A DNA stretch of 64,000 nucleotides from Caulobacteraceae bacterium (GCA_947475735.1 CANJLQ010000015.1:49509-113508); one strand, 5' to 3'. Numbered from the stretch's first letter, positions 41,240-51,055 are shown. The notes: a model not told the origin generated them from the sequence alone. Made by a program: numbers and translations.

Positions 41240-43875
41240 GCCGCACCCATCAGTTCGGGCGGGGCGTCTTCCATCACCTCGTCGATCAGCTCCTGCGCCG
41301 AGGCCTCCAGGATCATGTCCGCCGCGTCGCCGCCCACCCGCTCGCGGCCGATCATGACCAGCACGGGCACGCTGAACGGAGAGGCCCGCTCCAGCGGCGC
41401 ATGGCGGATATGGCCCGCGATCCGCGTCAGCAGCTGACCCAGACGCGCCACGTCCAGCAGGCCGGACGCGGCGTCGGCCCGGGCGGTTCTCAGCAGCAGA
41501 TGGTCGGGCTGGTGGCGGCGGAGCACGTCGTAGATCAGGTCGGTGGAAAAGGTCACCTGGCGGCCCGTCTTCTCGGCCCCCGGCTGTCGCCGCTCGATCA
41601 AGCCGGAAACGAGGGCGCAATTGCGGAAGGTGCGCTTCATCATAAACGACTCCTCCAGCCACGCCTCCAGATCGTCGGCCAGCATGTCGGGCTGGAACAG
41701 GGCGTCCCAGTCCAGGTGATCCATCGGCCGGATCGCCCAGATGGCCAGGGAATAGTCCGTCACCACGAACCCCAGCGGTCCGACGCCCAGCCGATCCAGC
41801 CGCCGCGTCAGCAGCATGCACAGGGTCGAATGGGCGATCCGGCCCTCGAACGGATAGGCGATGAGGAAGTGGCGGCTGCCCCTCGGAAAGGTCTCGATCA
41901 GCAGGCTGTCGGCGTCCGGGATCAGGCTGCGCTGGTCCTGCAGCTCCAGCCACTCCTGCACGTCGGGCGGCAGGACACGCCAGTGGTCCCGGTCCTGGAT
42001 CATGGCCCGCACCCGAACCGCCAGCGACGTCCCCAGCGGAAACTGCGCCCCGCCCCACGACGGGATCTTGGGGTCCTTGCCGGTGGCGTGAGTCACCAGG
42101 GCGTCCATGCCGACGATGCCCTGGAACGCCCAGACCTGGCCGGCGAAGATGAAGGTGTCGCCGGGGCTCAGCTGTTCAAAATACCACTCCTCGGCCTCGC
42201 CGACCTTGCGGCCGCCGATCAGCTGTCTGGACGCCCCGCCCCGCCGCGACGCCACCTTCACGTTCAGCGTCCCGGCCGCCACGATGGCCCCGACGTTCAT
42301 GCGGTGACGCTGGGCGATCATGGCGTTGCGGACCGTCCACTTGCCGTCTGCGTTGCGGACAATGCGGGCGAAGCGATCGTAGGTGCGCAGGGCGTAGCCG
42401 CCGGTGGCGACGAAATCGACCACCTCCTCGAACGCCTCATACGTCAGGGCGCGATATGGGGCGCAGCCGGTGATCTCCCCATACAGATCCTCCATGTCGA
42501 ACGGCTCGGAACAGGCCACGCCCATGACGTGCTGGGCCAGGGTGTCCAGGGTTCCGGTGTGGCGCGGCTCCCAGTCGAAGGCGTTGTCGGCGACGGCCTC
42601 CTTCGCCGCCTGGCATTCCAGAAGTTCGAAGCGGCTGGCCGGCACCATCAAGGCGCGGCTGGGTTCGTCCAGCCGGTGGTTGGCACGGCCGATGCGCTGG
42701 ACGAGGCGCGAGGAGCCCTTCGGCGCCGCCATCTGGATGACCAGATCGACATCGCCCCAGTCGATGCCGAGGTCCAGCGTCGAGGTGCAGACCACGGCCC
42801 GCAGATCGCCCCGCGCCATGGCCGCCTCGACCTTGCGCCGTTGCTCCGCCGCCAGCGAGCCGTGATGCAGGCCGATCGGCAGGTTCTCGTCGTTGATGGC
42901 CCACAGCTGCTGGAACACGAACTCGGACTGCCAACGGGTATTGACGAAGATGAGGGCGAGGTTCGCCCGCTGAATGGCGGCATAGACCTCGGGGATGGCG
43001 TGCTGGCCGGTGTGGCCGGCCCAGGGGACGCGGCCTTCGGATACGAGCACATCGATGACCGGCGCCGCGCCGGGATCGCCGCGGACGATGACAATCTCCG
43101 CCCCTTGGGCGGAGACAGGCGACGCAGTCGCCAGAGGCGGGCCCGTTCGACCGGACTCGTTCTCGTCTGCGCCGGACCACATCGGCGAAGACTCGCCCGC
43201 CTCTGCGCGCTCGCGCGCGCTGTCTCCGCCCAGGGGGCGGAGATTAGGTACTAACCACTCCGCGATCAGCTTCGGGTCATCGATCGTCGCCGACAGCGCC
43301 ACCCGCCTCAGCCCCGGGGAAAAGCTCTGCAGCCGCCCAAGCGCCAGGTTCAGCAGATCCCCCCGCTTCCCCGACCAGATGGCGTGCACCTCGTCCAGCA
43401 CGATGCATTTCAGGTCCGCGAAATAGGCCCGAGCCCCGCCCCAGGCGCAGAACAGGGCCAACTGCTCGGGCGTGGTCAGCAGGATGTCGGGCGGATTGTC
43501 CCTCTGCCTCTGCTTCTTGGATTGTTTGGTGTCGCCGGTGCGGCTCTCGACGTGGATGTTCAGACCGATCTCGCGGATCGGCGTCATCAGGTTGCGTTCC
43601 ACATCCGTCGTCAGCGCCTTCAGCGGTGAGACATACAGGGTGTGAATCCCGCTGCCGGGCCCGAACTCCGGCCGGGGACCGCGCTCCGCCAGATCGATCA
43701 GGCTGGGCAGGAACCCCGCCAGCGTCTTGCCGCCCCCCGTCGGCGCGACCAGCAGAGCGTGCGAGCCGCCTTGCGCCGCCGCGATCATCTCCAGCTGGTG
43801 CCGACGAGGGGCCCAGCCTCGCGAGGCGAACCAGTCGGCGAACAGAGGCGGCAGACTGGCGGCGGGAGGCGTCAC
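41236..43875 (-). CDS. Ligase-associated DEXH box helicase (Lhr-like) with in-frame palindromic insert
   Basis: 879 residues. Walker A APTGGGKT (44-51), box II DEVH (161-164), SAT (195-197), the second RecA domain with QRIGRANHR, and the Lhr winged-helix/core region define the family. Between LVP210 and IVIVRGDP a 51-residue hydrophilic insert rich in Gly, Ser and Glu has no counterpart I know of in the family; it corresponds exactly to the palindromic element at 43093-43245. The frame stays open, so the protein is probably made. It is co-translated with pdeM. Confidence 0.9.
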   Translation of the reverse strand: MTPPAASLPPLFADWFASRGWAPRRHQLEMIAAAQGGSHALLVAPTGGGKTLAGFLPSLIDLAERGPRPEFGPGSGIHTLYVSPLKALTTDVERNLMTPIREIGLNIHVESRTGDTKQSKKQRQRDNPPDILLTTPEQLALFCAWGGARAYFADLKCIVLDEVHAIWSGKRGDLLNLALGRLQSFSPGLRRVALSATIDDPKLIAEWLVPNLRPLGGDSARERAEAGESSPMWSGADENESGRTGPPLATASPVSAQGAEIVIVRGDPGAAPVIDVLVSEGRVPWAGHTGQHAIPEVYAAIQRANLALIFVNTRWQSEFVFQQLWAINDENLPIGLHHGSLAAEQRRKVEAAMARGDLRAVVCTSTLDLGIDWGDVDLVIQMAAPKGSSRLVQRIGRANHRLDEPSRALMVPASRFELLECQAAKEAVADNAFDWEPRHTGTLDTLAQHVMGVACSEPFDMEDLYGEITGCAPYRALTYEAFEEVVDFVATGGYALRTYDRFARIVRNADGKWTVRNAMIAQRHRMNVGAIVAAGTLNVKVASRRGGASRQLIGGRKVGEAEEWYFEQLSPGDTFIFAGQVWAFQGIVGMDALVTHATGKDPKIPSWGGAQFPLGTSLAVRVRAMIQDRDHWRVLPPDVQEWLELQDQRSLIPDADSLLIETFPRGSRHFLIAYPFEGRIAHSTLCMLLTRRLDRLGVGPLGFVVTDYSLAIWAIRPMDHLDWDALFQPDMLADDLEAWLEESFMMKRTFRNCALVSGLIERRQPGAEKTGRQVTFSTDLIYDVLRRHQPDHLLLRTARADAASGLLDVARLGQLLTRIAGHIRHAPLERASPFSVPVLVMIGRERVGGDAADMILEASAQELIDEVMEDAPPELMGAA
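43093..43245. repeat. 153-bp palindromic element inside the helicase gene
   Basis: 26-bp inverted arms (43093-43118 and 43220-43245, 25 matching) each form their own 9-bp hairpin around CTT or AGG. A second perfect 10-bp pair, AGAGGCGGGC (43133-43142) with 43195-43204, lies inside. The length is exactly 51 codons and no stop occurs in the helicase frame. Confidence 0.88.
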
Positions 43876-43933
43876 CCTCGCGATATAGCATGTTCCCGTT
43901 CCGTTTCACCCCGTCAGACGCTATCTGTCGGAG

Positions 43934-46789
43934 GTGTCCGACGAATCCGTCATCGCCCCCGGCCGCCTGACCGGCACCGAGCCCTGGCTGGCCCTGCCCG
44001 CCGCCCTCGCCGTCCCGCCCGGCGCGGGCGCGATCTGCGACGACGAGGGCGCGCGAAAGATCGGGCGCGGCGCGGCCGAAGGGATCTTCACCGGCGGCCC
44101 GGTGCTGGTGGCCCACGCCAGCCTCACGGCGCGCAGGCTCGGCCTGTCACCGCCGCCCCGCTCCCCCGATCTGCTGGATGTGCTGGAACTGTGGGCCTTC
44201 GTCCGCCCCGCCACCTTCTGCGCCCCATCCCCCAGCGGTCTGGCCCTGGCCCTCGGCATGGCCGAACCCAAGGGGGCGGAGGCCCAGGCGGCGGCCCTGC
44301 GCGACGCCGCCGCCGCCCTGCTGAAGGAACTCGCCGACCCCACCTATCCGCGCCGCGAAGACGCCTTCACCCTCGCTGAAACTTTGGGCCGCGCCGGATG
44401 GGCCTGGGCGTGGCGCGTGTCCGGTGCCCTGCGAAGCCAGCCGATCCGCGAACGCCAGCATCGCGGCTCCGGCCTCGACGCCTGGTCGCGCCTGCCGGAG
44501 TGGGAGGATGAGGCCCCGCGCGGCGAAGCGGGCTCGGCCCCGGTCGATTCCGAATCCGCCCGCATCCGACTGGCCAAACTGCTTCAAGCATCGGGCCTCG
44601 ACGAGACCCGCCCGACCCAGTCCGACTACGCCGCCGAGGCCGCCTTCGCCTTCTCGCCCCGCAACGAGGAGGGCCGCCCCCGCATGCTGCTGGCCGAGGC
44701 CGGAACCGGCACCGGCAAGACGCTGGGCTACCTCGCCCCCGCCTCGCTCTGGGCCGAGCGCAACCAGGGCGCGGCCTGGGTCTCGACCTACACCCGCGCG
44801 CTGCAACGCCAGATCGACCGCGAAAGCGCCGCCCTGTGGCCCGACCCGGTCGAACGTCGGAAGAAGACCGTCGTCCGAAAGGGCCGTGAGAACTACCTCT
44901 GCCTGCTCAATCTTCAGGACATGGTCCAGGCAGCCCAGCTGGGCAACGGCGACCTGATCGGCCTGGCGCTGACCAGCCGCTGGGCGCTTCACACCCGCGA
45001 CGGCGACATGACCGGCGGCGACTTTCCCGGGTGGCTGCCCGGCCTGTTCGCGGTGGGGCCGAGCGCGCAGGCCAGCGCGGGCAATCTGGTCGACCGGCGC
45101 GGCGAATGCGTCCACGCCGCCTGCTCCCACTACCGGACCTGTTTCGTCGAAAAGACCATCCGCGCCAGCCGCCGCGCCGATCTGGTCGTGGCCAACCACG
45201 CGCTCGTCATGACCCAGGCCGCCTTCGACGGCGCCCGCACCGCGCGCGGCCTGAAACAGGACAATGAGACCGCCGCCCTGAAGCGCATCGTCTTCGACGA
45301 GGGCCACCACCTTTTCGACGCGGCCGACAGCGCCTTTTCCGCCTGCCTGTCCGGCCAGGAGGCGGCGGAGCTGCGCCGCTGGATCCGGGGGCCGGAGGGG
45401 CGGGGCCGTCGCGGGCGCGGTTTGGAACAGCGGCTCGGCGACCTCTGCGCCGACAACGAGGCGGCGGCGAAGGCCCTGCAGGACGCGATCCGCGCCGCCG
45501 CCGCCCTGCCCGGCGAAGGCATCTCAGGCCGCATCGCGCCGCCCAGCGGAGAGGTGAACCCCGTCGGCCCGATCGAGCAGTTCCTGATGGCCGCTCTGGA
45601 ACAGATCCGCGCCCGCACCTCCGAGGCGGCCTCGTCCGCGTCGTCGGAGTTCGGCACCGAATGCGCCGTCCGTCCGGCGACCGAGCCCCTGCTGGAGACC
45701 GCGCGCGGGGCCGCCCAGGCCATCGCGGCGGTGGAGGCCCCCCTGCTGGCCCTCGCCCGCCACCTGGAGGACATCCTAGACGACGAGGCTTCCGAACTCG
45801 ACGGCTCGGCCCGCGCCCGCATAGAGGGGGCCCTGCGCGGCCTCGACCGCCGCGCCCGCATGACCCTGCCCGGCTGGCGTTCCATGCTGGCGGCGCTCCA
45901 GGACGGCGGCGACGAACCGGACCCCGATTTCGTCGACTGGCTGTCGGTCGAGACCGCCTTCGGCCGCATCCACGACGTGGCGCTCCGCCGTCACTGGATC
46001 GATCCGACCGTGCCGCTGGAGGCCGCCGTCATCCTGCCCGCGCATGGTGTGCTGGTGACCAGCGCCACCCTGTCGGACCCCATCGCCGAGGCCTCGGGCG
46101 GCGACCTGTTCGGCATGGCCCGGATGCGCACCGGCGCCGCCCGCCTGATCGAGCCGGCCCGCACGCTGAAGGTCGAGAGCCCCTTCGACTATGCCTCGAA
46201 CAGCCGCGTCATCGTCGTCAACGACGTGGCCAAGGACGACCCGCGCCAGACGGCGGCGGCCATGCGCGAGCTCTTCCTGGCCGCCGGCGGCGGGGGCCTG
46301 GGTCTGTTCACCGCCATCCGCCGGCTGAAAGCCGTCTACGAACGCCTCGGCCCCGATCTGGCCAAGGCCCAGATCCCCCTCTACGCCCAGCACGTCGATC
46401 CGCTGGAGGTCGGCACCCTGGTCGACATCTTCCGGGCCGAACAGGACAGTTGCCTGCTCGGCACCGACGCGGTGCGCGACGGCGTCGACGTGCCCGGCCG
46501 GTCGCTCCGCCTCCTAGCCTTCGACCGGGTGCCGTGGCCCCGCCCCGACCTGCTGCACAAGGCGCGACGCGAGAAGTTCGGGGCGAAAGGCTATGACGAC
46601 GCCCTGGCCCGCGCCCGCATCGCCCAGGCCTTCGGTCGCCTGATCCGCCGCGCAGACGACCGAGGCGTCTTCGTCATGCTGGACGCCGCCACCCCCACCC
46701 GCCTGTTCGCCGCCCTGCCCCCCGGCACCGAGGTCCAGCGCATGGGGCTGGTGGAGGCGGTAGAGGTGACGCGGGGGTTCCTGGGCTAG
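43934..46789 (+). CDS. DinG/XPD-like ATP-dependent DNA helicase
   Basis: 951 residues. An N-terminal region of about 200 residues precedes the helicase core: Walker A AEAGTGTGKT, a cysteine cluster in CVHAACSHYRTC and a nearby Cys that probably hold an iron-sulfur cluster, DEGH box II, TSATLSDP, and motif VI QAFGRLIRRADDRG. DinG-type enzymes unwind R-loops, forks or G4 DNA. The GTG start at 43934 has GGAG directly before it, unusually close; no better start exists in frame. It diverges from the Lhr-like helicase by 58 nt. Confidence 0.85.
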   Translation: MSDESVIAPGRLTGTEPWLALPAALAVPPGAGAICDDEGARKIGRGAAEGIFTGGPVLVAHASLTARRLGLSPPPRSPDLLDVLELWAFVRPATFCAPSPSGLALALGMAEPKGAEAQAAALRDAAAALLKELADPTYPRREDAFTLAETLGRAGWAWAWRVSGALRSQPIRERQHRGSGLDAWSRLPEWEDEAPRGEAGSAPVDSESARIRLAKLLQASGLDETRPTQSDYAAEAAFAFSPRNEEGRPRMLLAEAGTGTGKTLGYLAPASLWAERNQGAAWVSTYTRALQRQIDRESAALWPDPVERRKKTVVRKGRENYLCLLNLQDMVQAAQLGNGDLIGLALTSRWALHTRDGDMTGGDFPGWLPGLFAVGPSAQASAGNLVDRRGECVHAACSHYRTCFVEKTIRASRRADLVVANHALVMTQAAFDGARTARGLKQDNETAALKRIVFDEGHHLFDAADSAFSACLSGQEAAELRRWIRGPEGRGRRGRGLEQRLGDLCADNEAAAKALQDAIRAAAALPGEGISGRIAPPSGEVNPVGPIEQFLMAALEQIRARTSEAASSASSEFGTECAVRPATEPLLETARGAAQAIAAVEAPLLALARHLEDILDDEASELDGSARARIEGALRGLDRRARMTLPGWRSMLAALQDGGDEPDPDFVDWLSVETAFGRIHDVALRRHWIDPTVPLEAAVILPAHGVLVTSATLSDPIAEASGGDLFGMARMRTGAARLIEPARTLKVESPFDYASNSRVIVVNDVAKDDPRQTAAAMRELFLAAGGGGLGLFTAIRRLKAVYERLGPDLAKAQIPLYAQHVDPLEVGTLVDIFRAEQDSCLLGTDAVRDGVDVPGRSLRLLAFDRVPWPRPDLLHKARREKFGAKGYDDALARARIAQAFGRLIRRADDRGVFVMLDAATPTRLFAALPPGTEVQRMGLVEAVEVTRGFLG

Positions 46790-46960
46790 ATTTCCCGCAA
46801 ACCAGAGCGTTAACGAACCCCTTTACCCCCCCCGGATCGTCTATCCTCGGCAAAACCAGTTCCCTACCCCTAGCGGACGTCTGGAGTATCCGCGGTCGAA
46901 CGGTATGCAGAGGCAGCGCCCCGCCTTAAATCTCCCGCCGCCGTGCCCATATGGAAGGGC

Positions 46961-47962
46961 ATGACCGCCCTCTCCATCCTCGACCTCGCCCCGGTGCCGG
47001 AAGGCTCCGACGTGTCCCGTTCCCTCGCCAACACCCTCGACCTGGCCCGCCATGCCGAGCGGCTGGGGTATCGGCGGTACTGGCTGGCGGAGCATCACAA
47101 TATGGCGGGCATCGCCTCGGCGGCGACGTCGGTGGTGATCGGGGCGGTGGCGGCGGCGACGAAGACGATCCGGGTCGGGGCCGGCGGGATCATGCTGCCC
47201 AACCATGCGCCGCTGGTGATCGCCGAGCAGTTCGGGACGCTGGCGGCGCTCTATCCTGGGCGGATCGACCTGGGGCTGGGCCGTGCGCCAGGCTCGGACA
47301 TGGCCACCGCGCGGGCGCTGAGGCGCGATCGGGCCGGCGACGCCGACAGCTTTCCCCAGGACGTGGTCGAACTGATGCACTGGTTCGAGCCGGCGACGGA
47401 GGATCAGCGGCTGCGCGCCAACCCCGGCGAGGGCCAGGACGTGCCGATCTGGATCCTGGGGTCGTCGACCTATGGCGCGCAGCTGGCGGCGCATCTGGGC
47501 CTGCCCTATGCCTTCGCCAGCCATTTCGCGCCGGGCGACATGATGTCGGCGATCCGTATCTATCGCGAGACCTTCCGGCCCTCGGCGCGGCTGGCTCGGC
47601 CCCACGTCATGCTGGGCTTCAACGTCTTCGCCGCCGAGACGGACGAAGCGGCGCGGCTGTTGTTCACCAGTGTCCAGCAGGCCTTCGTCAATCTGAGGAC
47701 CGGGCGGCCCGGCAAGCTGCCCCCGCCGCAGGAGGGCTATGCCGAGCGGCTGGACCCGGCCGCGCGGGCGATGATCGATCAGGCCCTGTCGTGCTCGGCG
47801 GTGGGCGGGCCCGCGACGGTGCGCGATCAGATGCGGGCCTTCGTCGAGCGGACCGGGGCCGACGAGCTGATGATCACCAGCCAGATCTGGGACCATGCCG
47901 CGCGGGTGCGGTCGCTGGAAATCCTGATGGACGCCACCGCCGACGTGGCCGCCGCCGCCTGA
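46961..47962 (+). CDS. LLM class flavin-dependent oxidoreductase
   Basis: 333 residues of the bacterial luciferase-like fold. [11 protein letters not shown] at the start, [10 protein letters not shown] (about 44-53) and [13 protein letters not shown] are hallmarks of the LLM subgroup. It likely uses reduced flavin to act on an unknown substrate. The ATG at 46961 is chosen because family members start [12 protein letters not shown]; a GTG at 46943 would add 6 residues. Gene ends 1 nt before the convergent small gene. Confidence 0.87.
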   Translation: MTALSILDLAPVPEGSDVSRSLANTLDLARHAERLGYRRYWLAEHHNMAGIASAATSVVIGAVAAATKTIRVGAGGIMLPNHAPLVIAEQFGTLAALYPGRIDLGLGRAPGSDMATARALRRDRAGDADSFPQDVVELMHWFEPATEDQRLRANPGEGQDVPIWILGSSTYGAQLAAHLGLPYAFASHFAPGDMMSAIRIYRETFRPSARLARPHVMLGFNVFAAETDEAARLLFTSVQQAFVNLRTGRPGKLPPPQEGYAERLDPAARAMIDQALSCSAVGGPATVRDQMRAFVERTGADELMITSQIWDHAARVRSLEILMDATADVAAAA

Positions 47963-48163
47963 TCAGCGCCGTGGGCCGGGGATGGTGCGAATCGACGCGA
48001 TCAGCCGGTCGCCGAGCAGGACATGAGCAGCCACCGCGCTGGCGTGCTGGGCCATCAGGGCTTCAGCCTCGCGCCGAGCGTCCTCGTCCGTGGTCGCCAT
48101 CAGCGGCTCCATGTGCGGCGTGGTGAGGATCTCGCTCTCGATGAAACAGAAATAGGTCAGCAT
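47963..48163 (-). CDS. Small hypothetical protein
   Basis: 66 residues, acidic in the middle (ATTDEDARREAEALMAQH) with a short hydrophobic end. No family recognised. It fills the gap between the convergent flavin enzyme gene and the Crp-type regulator and its stop abuts the neighbour's, which supports it being real, but the evidence is thin. Confidence 0.5.
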   Translation of the reverse strand: MLTYFCFIESEILTTPHMEPLMATTDEDARREAEALMAQHASAVAAHVLLGDRLIASIRTIPGPRR

Positions 48164-48267
48164 GCGAAGCCCCCGAACGAAGCCGGAACATAGCGCGCCG
48201 GTGACCCTTTGCGTGCCCGCTGCCCGACATTGCGGGAGCCCTGCGACACTTCAAGCGTTGCCGCCGC

Positions 48268-48993
48268 ATGACCCCGCCCGAGAACCACTTCATCGACACC
48301 CTGGAAGGCGAAGAGGCGCGGCTGATGCGAGGGCTGGTGCGTCGGGTCACGGTGGCCGTGGACCAGATCGTGGTGGATCAGGGCGCGCCGGTGCGAGAGG
48401 TCTATTTTCCGATCGATGCCCAGTTCGCCAACCTCGTCCGCTATCCGGACGGCAGCGCGATCGAGACGGCGGTGATCGGCAACGAGGGGCTGACGGGTTT
48501 GGCCCCCTTCATGGGCGACCGGCCGTGCGCGTGGGAGATCGTTTGCCGCGCCGGGGGCGAGGCCTACGTCGCCAGCGCGGCGGCGCTGAGGGCGCTGGCC
48601 GCCGATCGGCCCAGGCTGATGGTCCGGCTGCTGTCCCTGACCGACCTGTATCAGTCCCAGGCGGCGATCGCGGCGGCCTGCAACTCCCTGCATTCCGCGC
48701 CGGAACGGATCGCCCGATGGATCCTGACGGCGAGCGATCTGTCGCCGAACGAGCACCTGTTTTTCCGTCAGGAGGAGCTGGCGCGGCTGATCGGGGCGCG
48801 ACGCTCCACCGTCAGCGAGGCGGCGTCGCAGCTGAAGCGGCGCAAGGTCATCACCTACGGCCGGGGCGTGATTCGCATCACCGATCGGGAAGGTCTCGAG
48901 GCCGCCGCCTGCGCCTGCTACGCCATGCTCAAGCCCCGGCTGAGCGCCGTTCACGGGCTGGAGATGGCCGGCAATGTCGGCTCTCAGACATAG
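48268..48993 (+). CDS. Crp/Fnr family transcriptional regulator
   Basis: 241 residues. A cyclic-nucleotide-binding-like N-terminal domain, without the clustered cysteines of Fnr, is joined to a C-terminal winged helix with the recognition region EELARLIGARRSTVSEAASQ (about 171-190). The effector is unknown. A GGAAC-N16-CCTT sequence at 48185-48209 could be a weak SigT site. A yciF-type gene follows after 65 nt. Confidence 0.85.
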   Translation: MTPPENHFIDTLEGEEARLMRGLVRRVTVAVDQIVVDQGAPVREVYFPIDAQFANLVRYPDGSAIETAVIGNEGLTGLAPFMGDRPCAWEIVCRAGGEAYVASAAALRALAADRPRLMVRLLSLTDLYQSQAAIAAACNSLHSAPERIARWILTASDLSPNEHLFFRQEELARLIGARRSTVSEAASQLKRRKVITYGRGVIRITDREGLEAAACACYAMLKPRLSAVHGLEMAGNVGSQT

Positions 48994-49017
48994 GAACGAT
49001 CGGGGACGGGTCGCTTT
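48993..49017 (+). promoter_or_regulatory. Possible SigT promoter of the YciF-like gene
   Basis: GGAAC (48993-48997), 16 nt, CTTT (49014-49017). The -10 has one change from CGTT. The -35 overlaps the stop of the preceding gene. Confidence 0.45.
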
Positions 49018-49058
49018 TTCAGGGGGCGCGCTGGGCGCAGCACCCAAGGAGATCCATC

Positions 49059-49559
49059 ATGGCCGACAAGACCCTCGACACCCTGTTTCACGACACGCTC
49101 AAGGACATCTATTACGCCGAGCGGAAGATCCTGAAGTCCCTGCCGAAGATGCAGCGGGCGGCGCAGTCGCCTGAGCTGAAAGCGGCCTTCGAAAAGCACA
49201 TCGGCCAGACCGAAGGCCAGATCGAGCGGCTGCAGCAGGTGTTCGACATCATCGGCAAGCCGGCCCGTGGCAAGACCTGTGACGCCATCGAAGGCATCCT
49301 GGCCGAGGGCGACGAGATCGCCGAGGAGTACAAGGGCACGGCGGCGCTGGACGCCGGTCTGCTGGCGGCGGCCCAGGCCGTGGAGCACTATGAAATCACG
49401 CGCTACGGCACGCTGAAGCGCTGGGCCCTGGTGCTCGGCATGAAGGACGCCGCCAAGCTGCTGGACGAGACGTTGCAGGAGGAGTCGCAGACCGACACCG
49501 ACCTGACCGCCATCGCCGATGCCGCCATCAACGCCGAGGCGATGCAGGCCGCGGCCTGA
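49059..49559 (+). CDS. Ferritin-like DUF892 protein (YciE/YciF)
   Basis: 166 residues forming a four-helix ferritin-like fold. The sequence DTLFHDTLKDIYYAERKILK at the start and QAVEHYEITRYGTL supply the Glu/His residues of the di-iron site. Such proteins are induced by stress, and a near-consensus SigT site is upstream. Start ATG 49059 has AAGGAGA upstream at 8 nt. Confidence 0.88.
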   Translation: MADKTLDTLFHDTLKDIYYAERKILKSLPKMQRAAQSPELKAAFEKHIGQTEGQIERLQQVFDIIGKPARGKTCDAIEGILAEGDEIAEEYKGTAALDAGLLAAAQAVEHYEITRYGTLKRWALVLGMKDAAKLLDETLQEESQTDTDLTAIADAAINAEAMQAAA

Positions 49560-49568
49560 CCTGACCGA

Positions 49569-49602
49569 CGACGGCCGGCGTCGCAGCGGACGCCGGCCGT
49601 CG
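49569..49602. terminator. Strong GC hairpin after the YciF-like gene
   Basis: 14-bp perfect stem (49569-49582 with 49589-49602) and a 6-nt loop, but no T run. An 18-nt stretch of its right side, starting at 49586, recurs at 50346 in the CAP gene. Confidence 0.6.
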
Positions 49603-49757
49603 GACGATCTCCTGAGCCACCGGCCAAAGCCCGTCAAAGCCGCGTTGCCTTAGGCGTCGCGATTTGTCATTGGGCGGGCGGCGCGGGCGCTGGACGGGCG
49701 TGGACCCGGGCCGGCGATGCCTCGCGACATGTTTTGGCTCACCCAGGATCGTCGCTG

Positions 49758-50336
49758 ATGCGTATCGCTGTCTTCCTCGGATCGCGGCTCGGCGCGGGAC
49801 CTCAGTATCAGGCGGCGGCGCATGCCTGGGGCCGGGCGATGGCGGATCGGGGTATCGGCCTGGTCTACGGCGGAGCCTCGATCGGCCTGATGAGCGCGGT
49901 GGCGGACGGGGTCCTGGCCGGCGGGGGCGAGGTGATCGGCGTCATGCCGCGCGCCCTTTCGGACCGCGAGGGACTGCGCACGGACCTGACGACCATGCAC
50001 GTCGTCGACACCATGCATCAGCGAAAGGCGCTGATGGCCGACCTGTCCGACGCCTTCGTCGGACTGCCGGGCGGACTGGGCACCCTGGAGGAGCTGTTCG
50101 AAATCTGGACCTGGGCCCAGTTGGGCTATCATGCCAAGCCGCTGGGGCTGCTGAACATCTCCGGCTTCTTCGATCCGCTGATGGGCTTCGTGGATCACGC
50201 CGTCGATCAGGATTTCATCAAGCCCGCCGATCGCGATCTGGTGCGCGTCGACGACGACCCACAGCGCCTGCTGACCTGGATCGTCTCGGAGGCGTCCAAG
50301 CCCGACGGCAAGGCCGACGACCTCAGCAGGACCTGA
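49758..50336 (+). CDS. LOG family cytokinin riboside 5'-monophosphate phosphoribohydrolase-like protein
   Basis: 192 residues. The LOG motif PGGLGTLEEL (about 107-116) and an N-terminal Rossmann-like part with GLVYGGASIGLM are present. LOG enzymes release the base from cytokinin or adenosine monophosphates; in bacteria they may serve nucleotide turnover. Start ATG 49758 with AGGA 10 nt upstream; a TTG-start at 49734 is less likely. Confidence 0.88.
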   Translation: MRIAVFLGSRLGAGPQYQAAAHAWGRAMADRGIGLVYGGASIGLMSAVADGVLAGGGEVIGVMPRALSDREGLRTDLTTMHVVDTMHQRKALMADLSDAFVGLPGGLGTLEELFEIWTWAQLGYHAKPLGLLNISGFFDPLMGFVDHAVDQDFIKPADRDLVRVDDDPQRLLTWIVSEASKPDGKADDLSRT

Positions 50337-50342
50337 GGCGGT

Positions 50343-50981
50343 TCAGAGCGGACGCCGGCCGTCGATGTTGCCGGGAGGAGAATAGCGGCAGGCCAGGATC
50401 GACTGGTCGCCCCGCGTCTCGATCGCGCAGCCGACGTGGGTGGTGCCGCGCCAGATGATCTGGGTGTAGTGGCCAACCGCGGTCCAGTCGCCCGTGCGGC
50501 TGACATCCGGAAAGATCCCGGGCCGATAATCGGCGCGTTCATCGATCCAGTCCTCGACCATCTCCTCGGGCGTCCAGGTGCGACCGCCCCAGCCGGTCCA
50601 AAGGTTCTCGCCATGACCGTGCGGGCGCGGGTCGTGGGCGAAGCGGTCGGTGGCGATCAGCTCGCGAGCCCAGCCGCGCGCCTCGATTTCCAGGTCCGCG
50701 CTCCAAGCCAGCGGCGGCGCGCCAACTCGGCGACGCTCATCGTTGTGGGCCGCCAGCAGCCGCGCCTCGACGGTGTCCGAGGGCCGGGCGTCGCGCGGCG
50801 GAGCGATGGGGACAGCGTCCCGAGGAGCCGGCGACGGCGGTTCGATCCAGCGTGGACCGCCGGGATCGGCGGGGGCAGGCGCGGAGACGGACGCAGGAGC
50901 GGGGACGTGGGCAGGGGCGGGCAGGAGGGCGCAAGCCGAGGTCAGAGAGACGGCGACGAGGGCTGAAGCGAGGCGTATCAT
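50343..50981 (-). CDS. CAP/SCP domain lipoprotein
   Basis: 212 residues. The signal peptide ends in the lipobox TSAC (Cys17), then a Pro/Ala-rich linker to about residue 70, then a CAP domain: AHNDERRRVGAPPL, HGHGENLW, GHYTQIIWRGTTHVGCA and CRYSPPGN. CAP proteins are found in secreted proteins of bacteria; function unclear. It converges on the LOG gene (6-nt gap). Confidence 0.88.
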   Translation of the reverse strand: MIRLASALVAVSLTSACALLPAPAHVPAPASVSAPAPADPGGPRWIEPPSPAPRDAVPIAPPRDARPSDTVEARLLAAHNDERRRVGAPPLAWSADLEIEARGWARELIATDRFAHDPRPHGHGENLWTGWGGRTWTPEEMVEDWIDERADYRPGIFPDVSRTGDWTAVGHYTQIIWRGTTHVGCAIETRGDQSILACRYSPPGNIDGRRPL

Positions 50982-51037
50982 GGGCTCCTCAATAGCCGAC
51001 GAGCGCGGCCGTTCCGAGGCGGCGTAACTCTTATCTT

Positions 51038-51055
51038 GACGTTGACGTAAACGTC
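51038..51055. promoter_or_regulatory. Palindromic operator-like site upstream of fadA
   Basis: An 18-bp near-palindrome centred on ACGT and containing GACGTT and AACGTC halves (16 of 18 symmetric), 46 nt before the fadA start and overlapping a TTGACG -35-like element. Its shape is like binding sites of MerR- or TetR-type regulators of acyl-CoA degradation. The regulator is not in the window. Confidence 0.55.
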
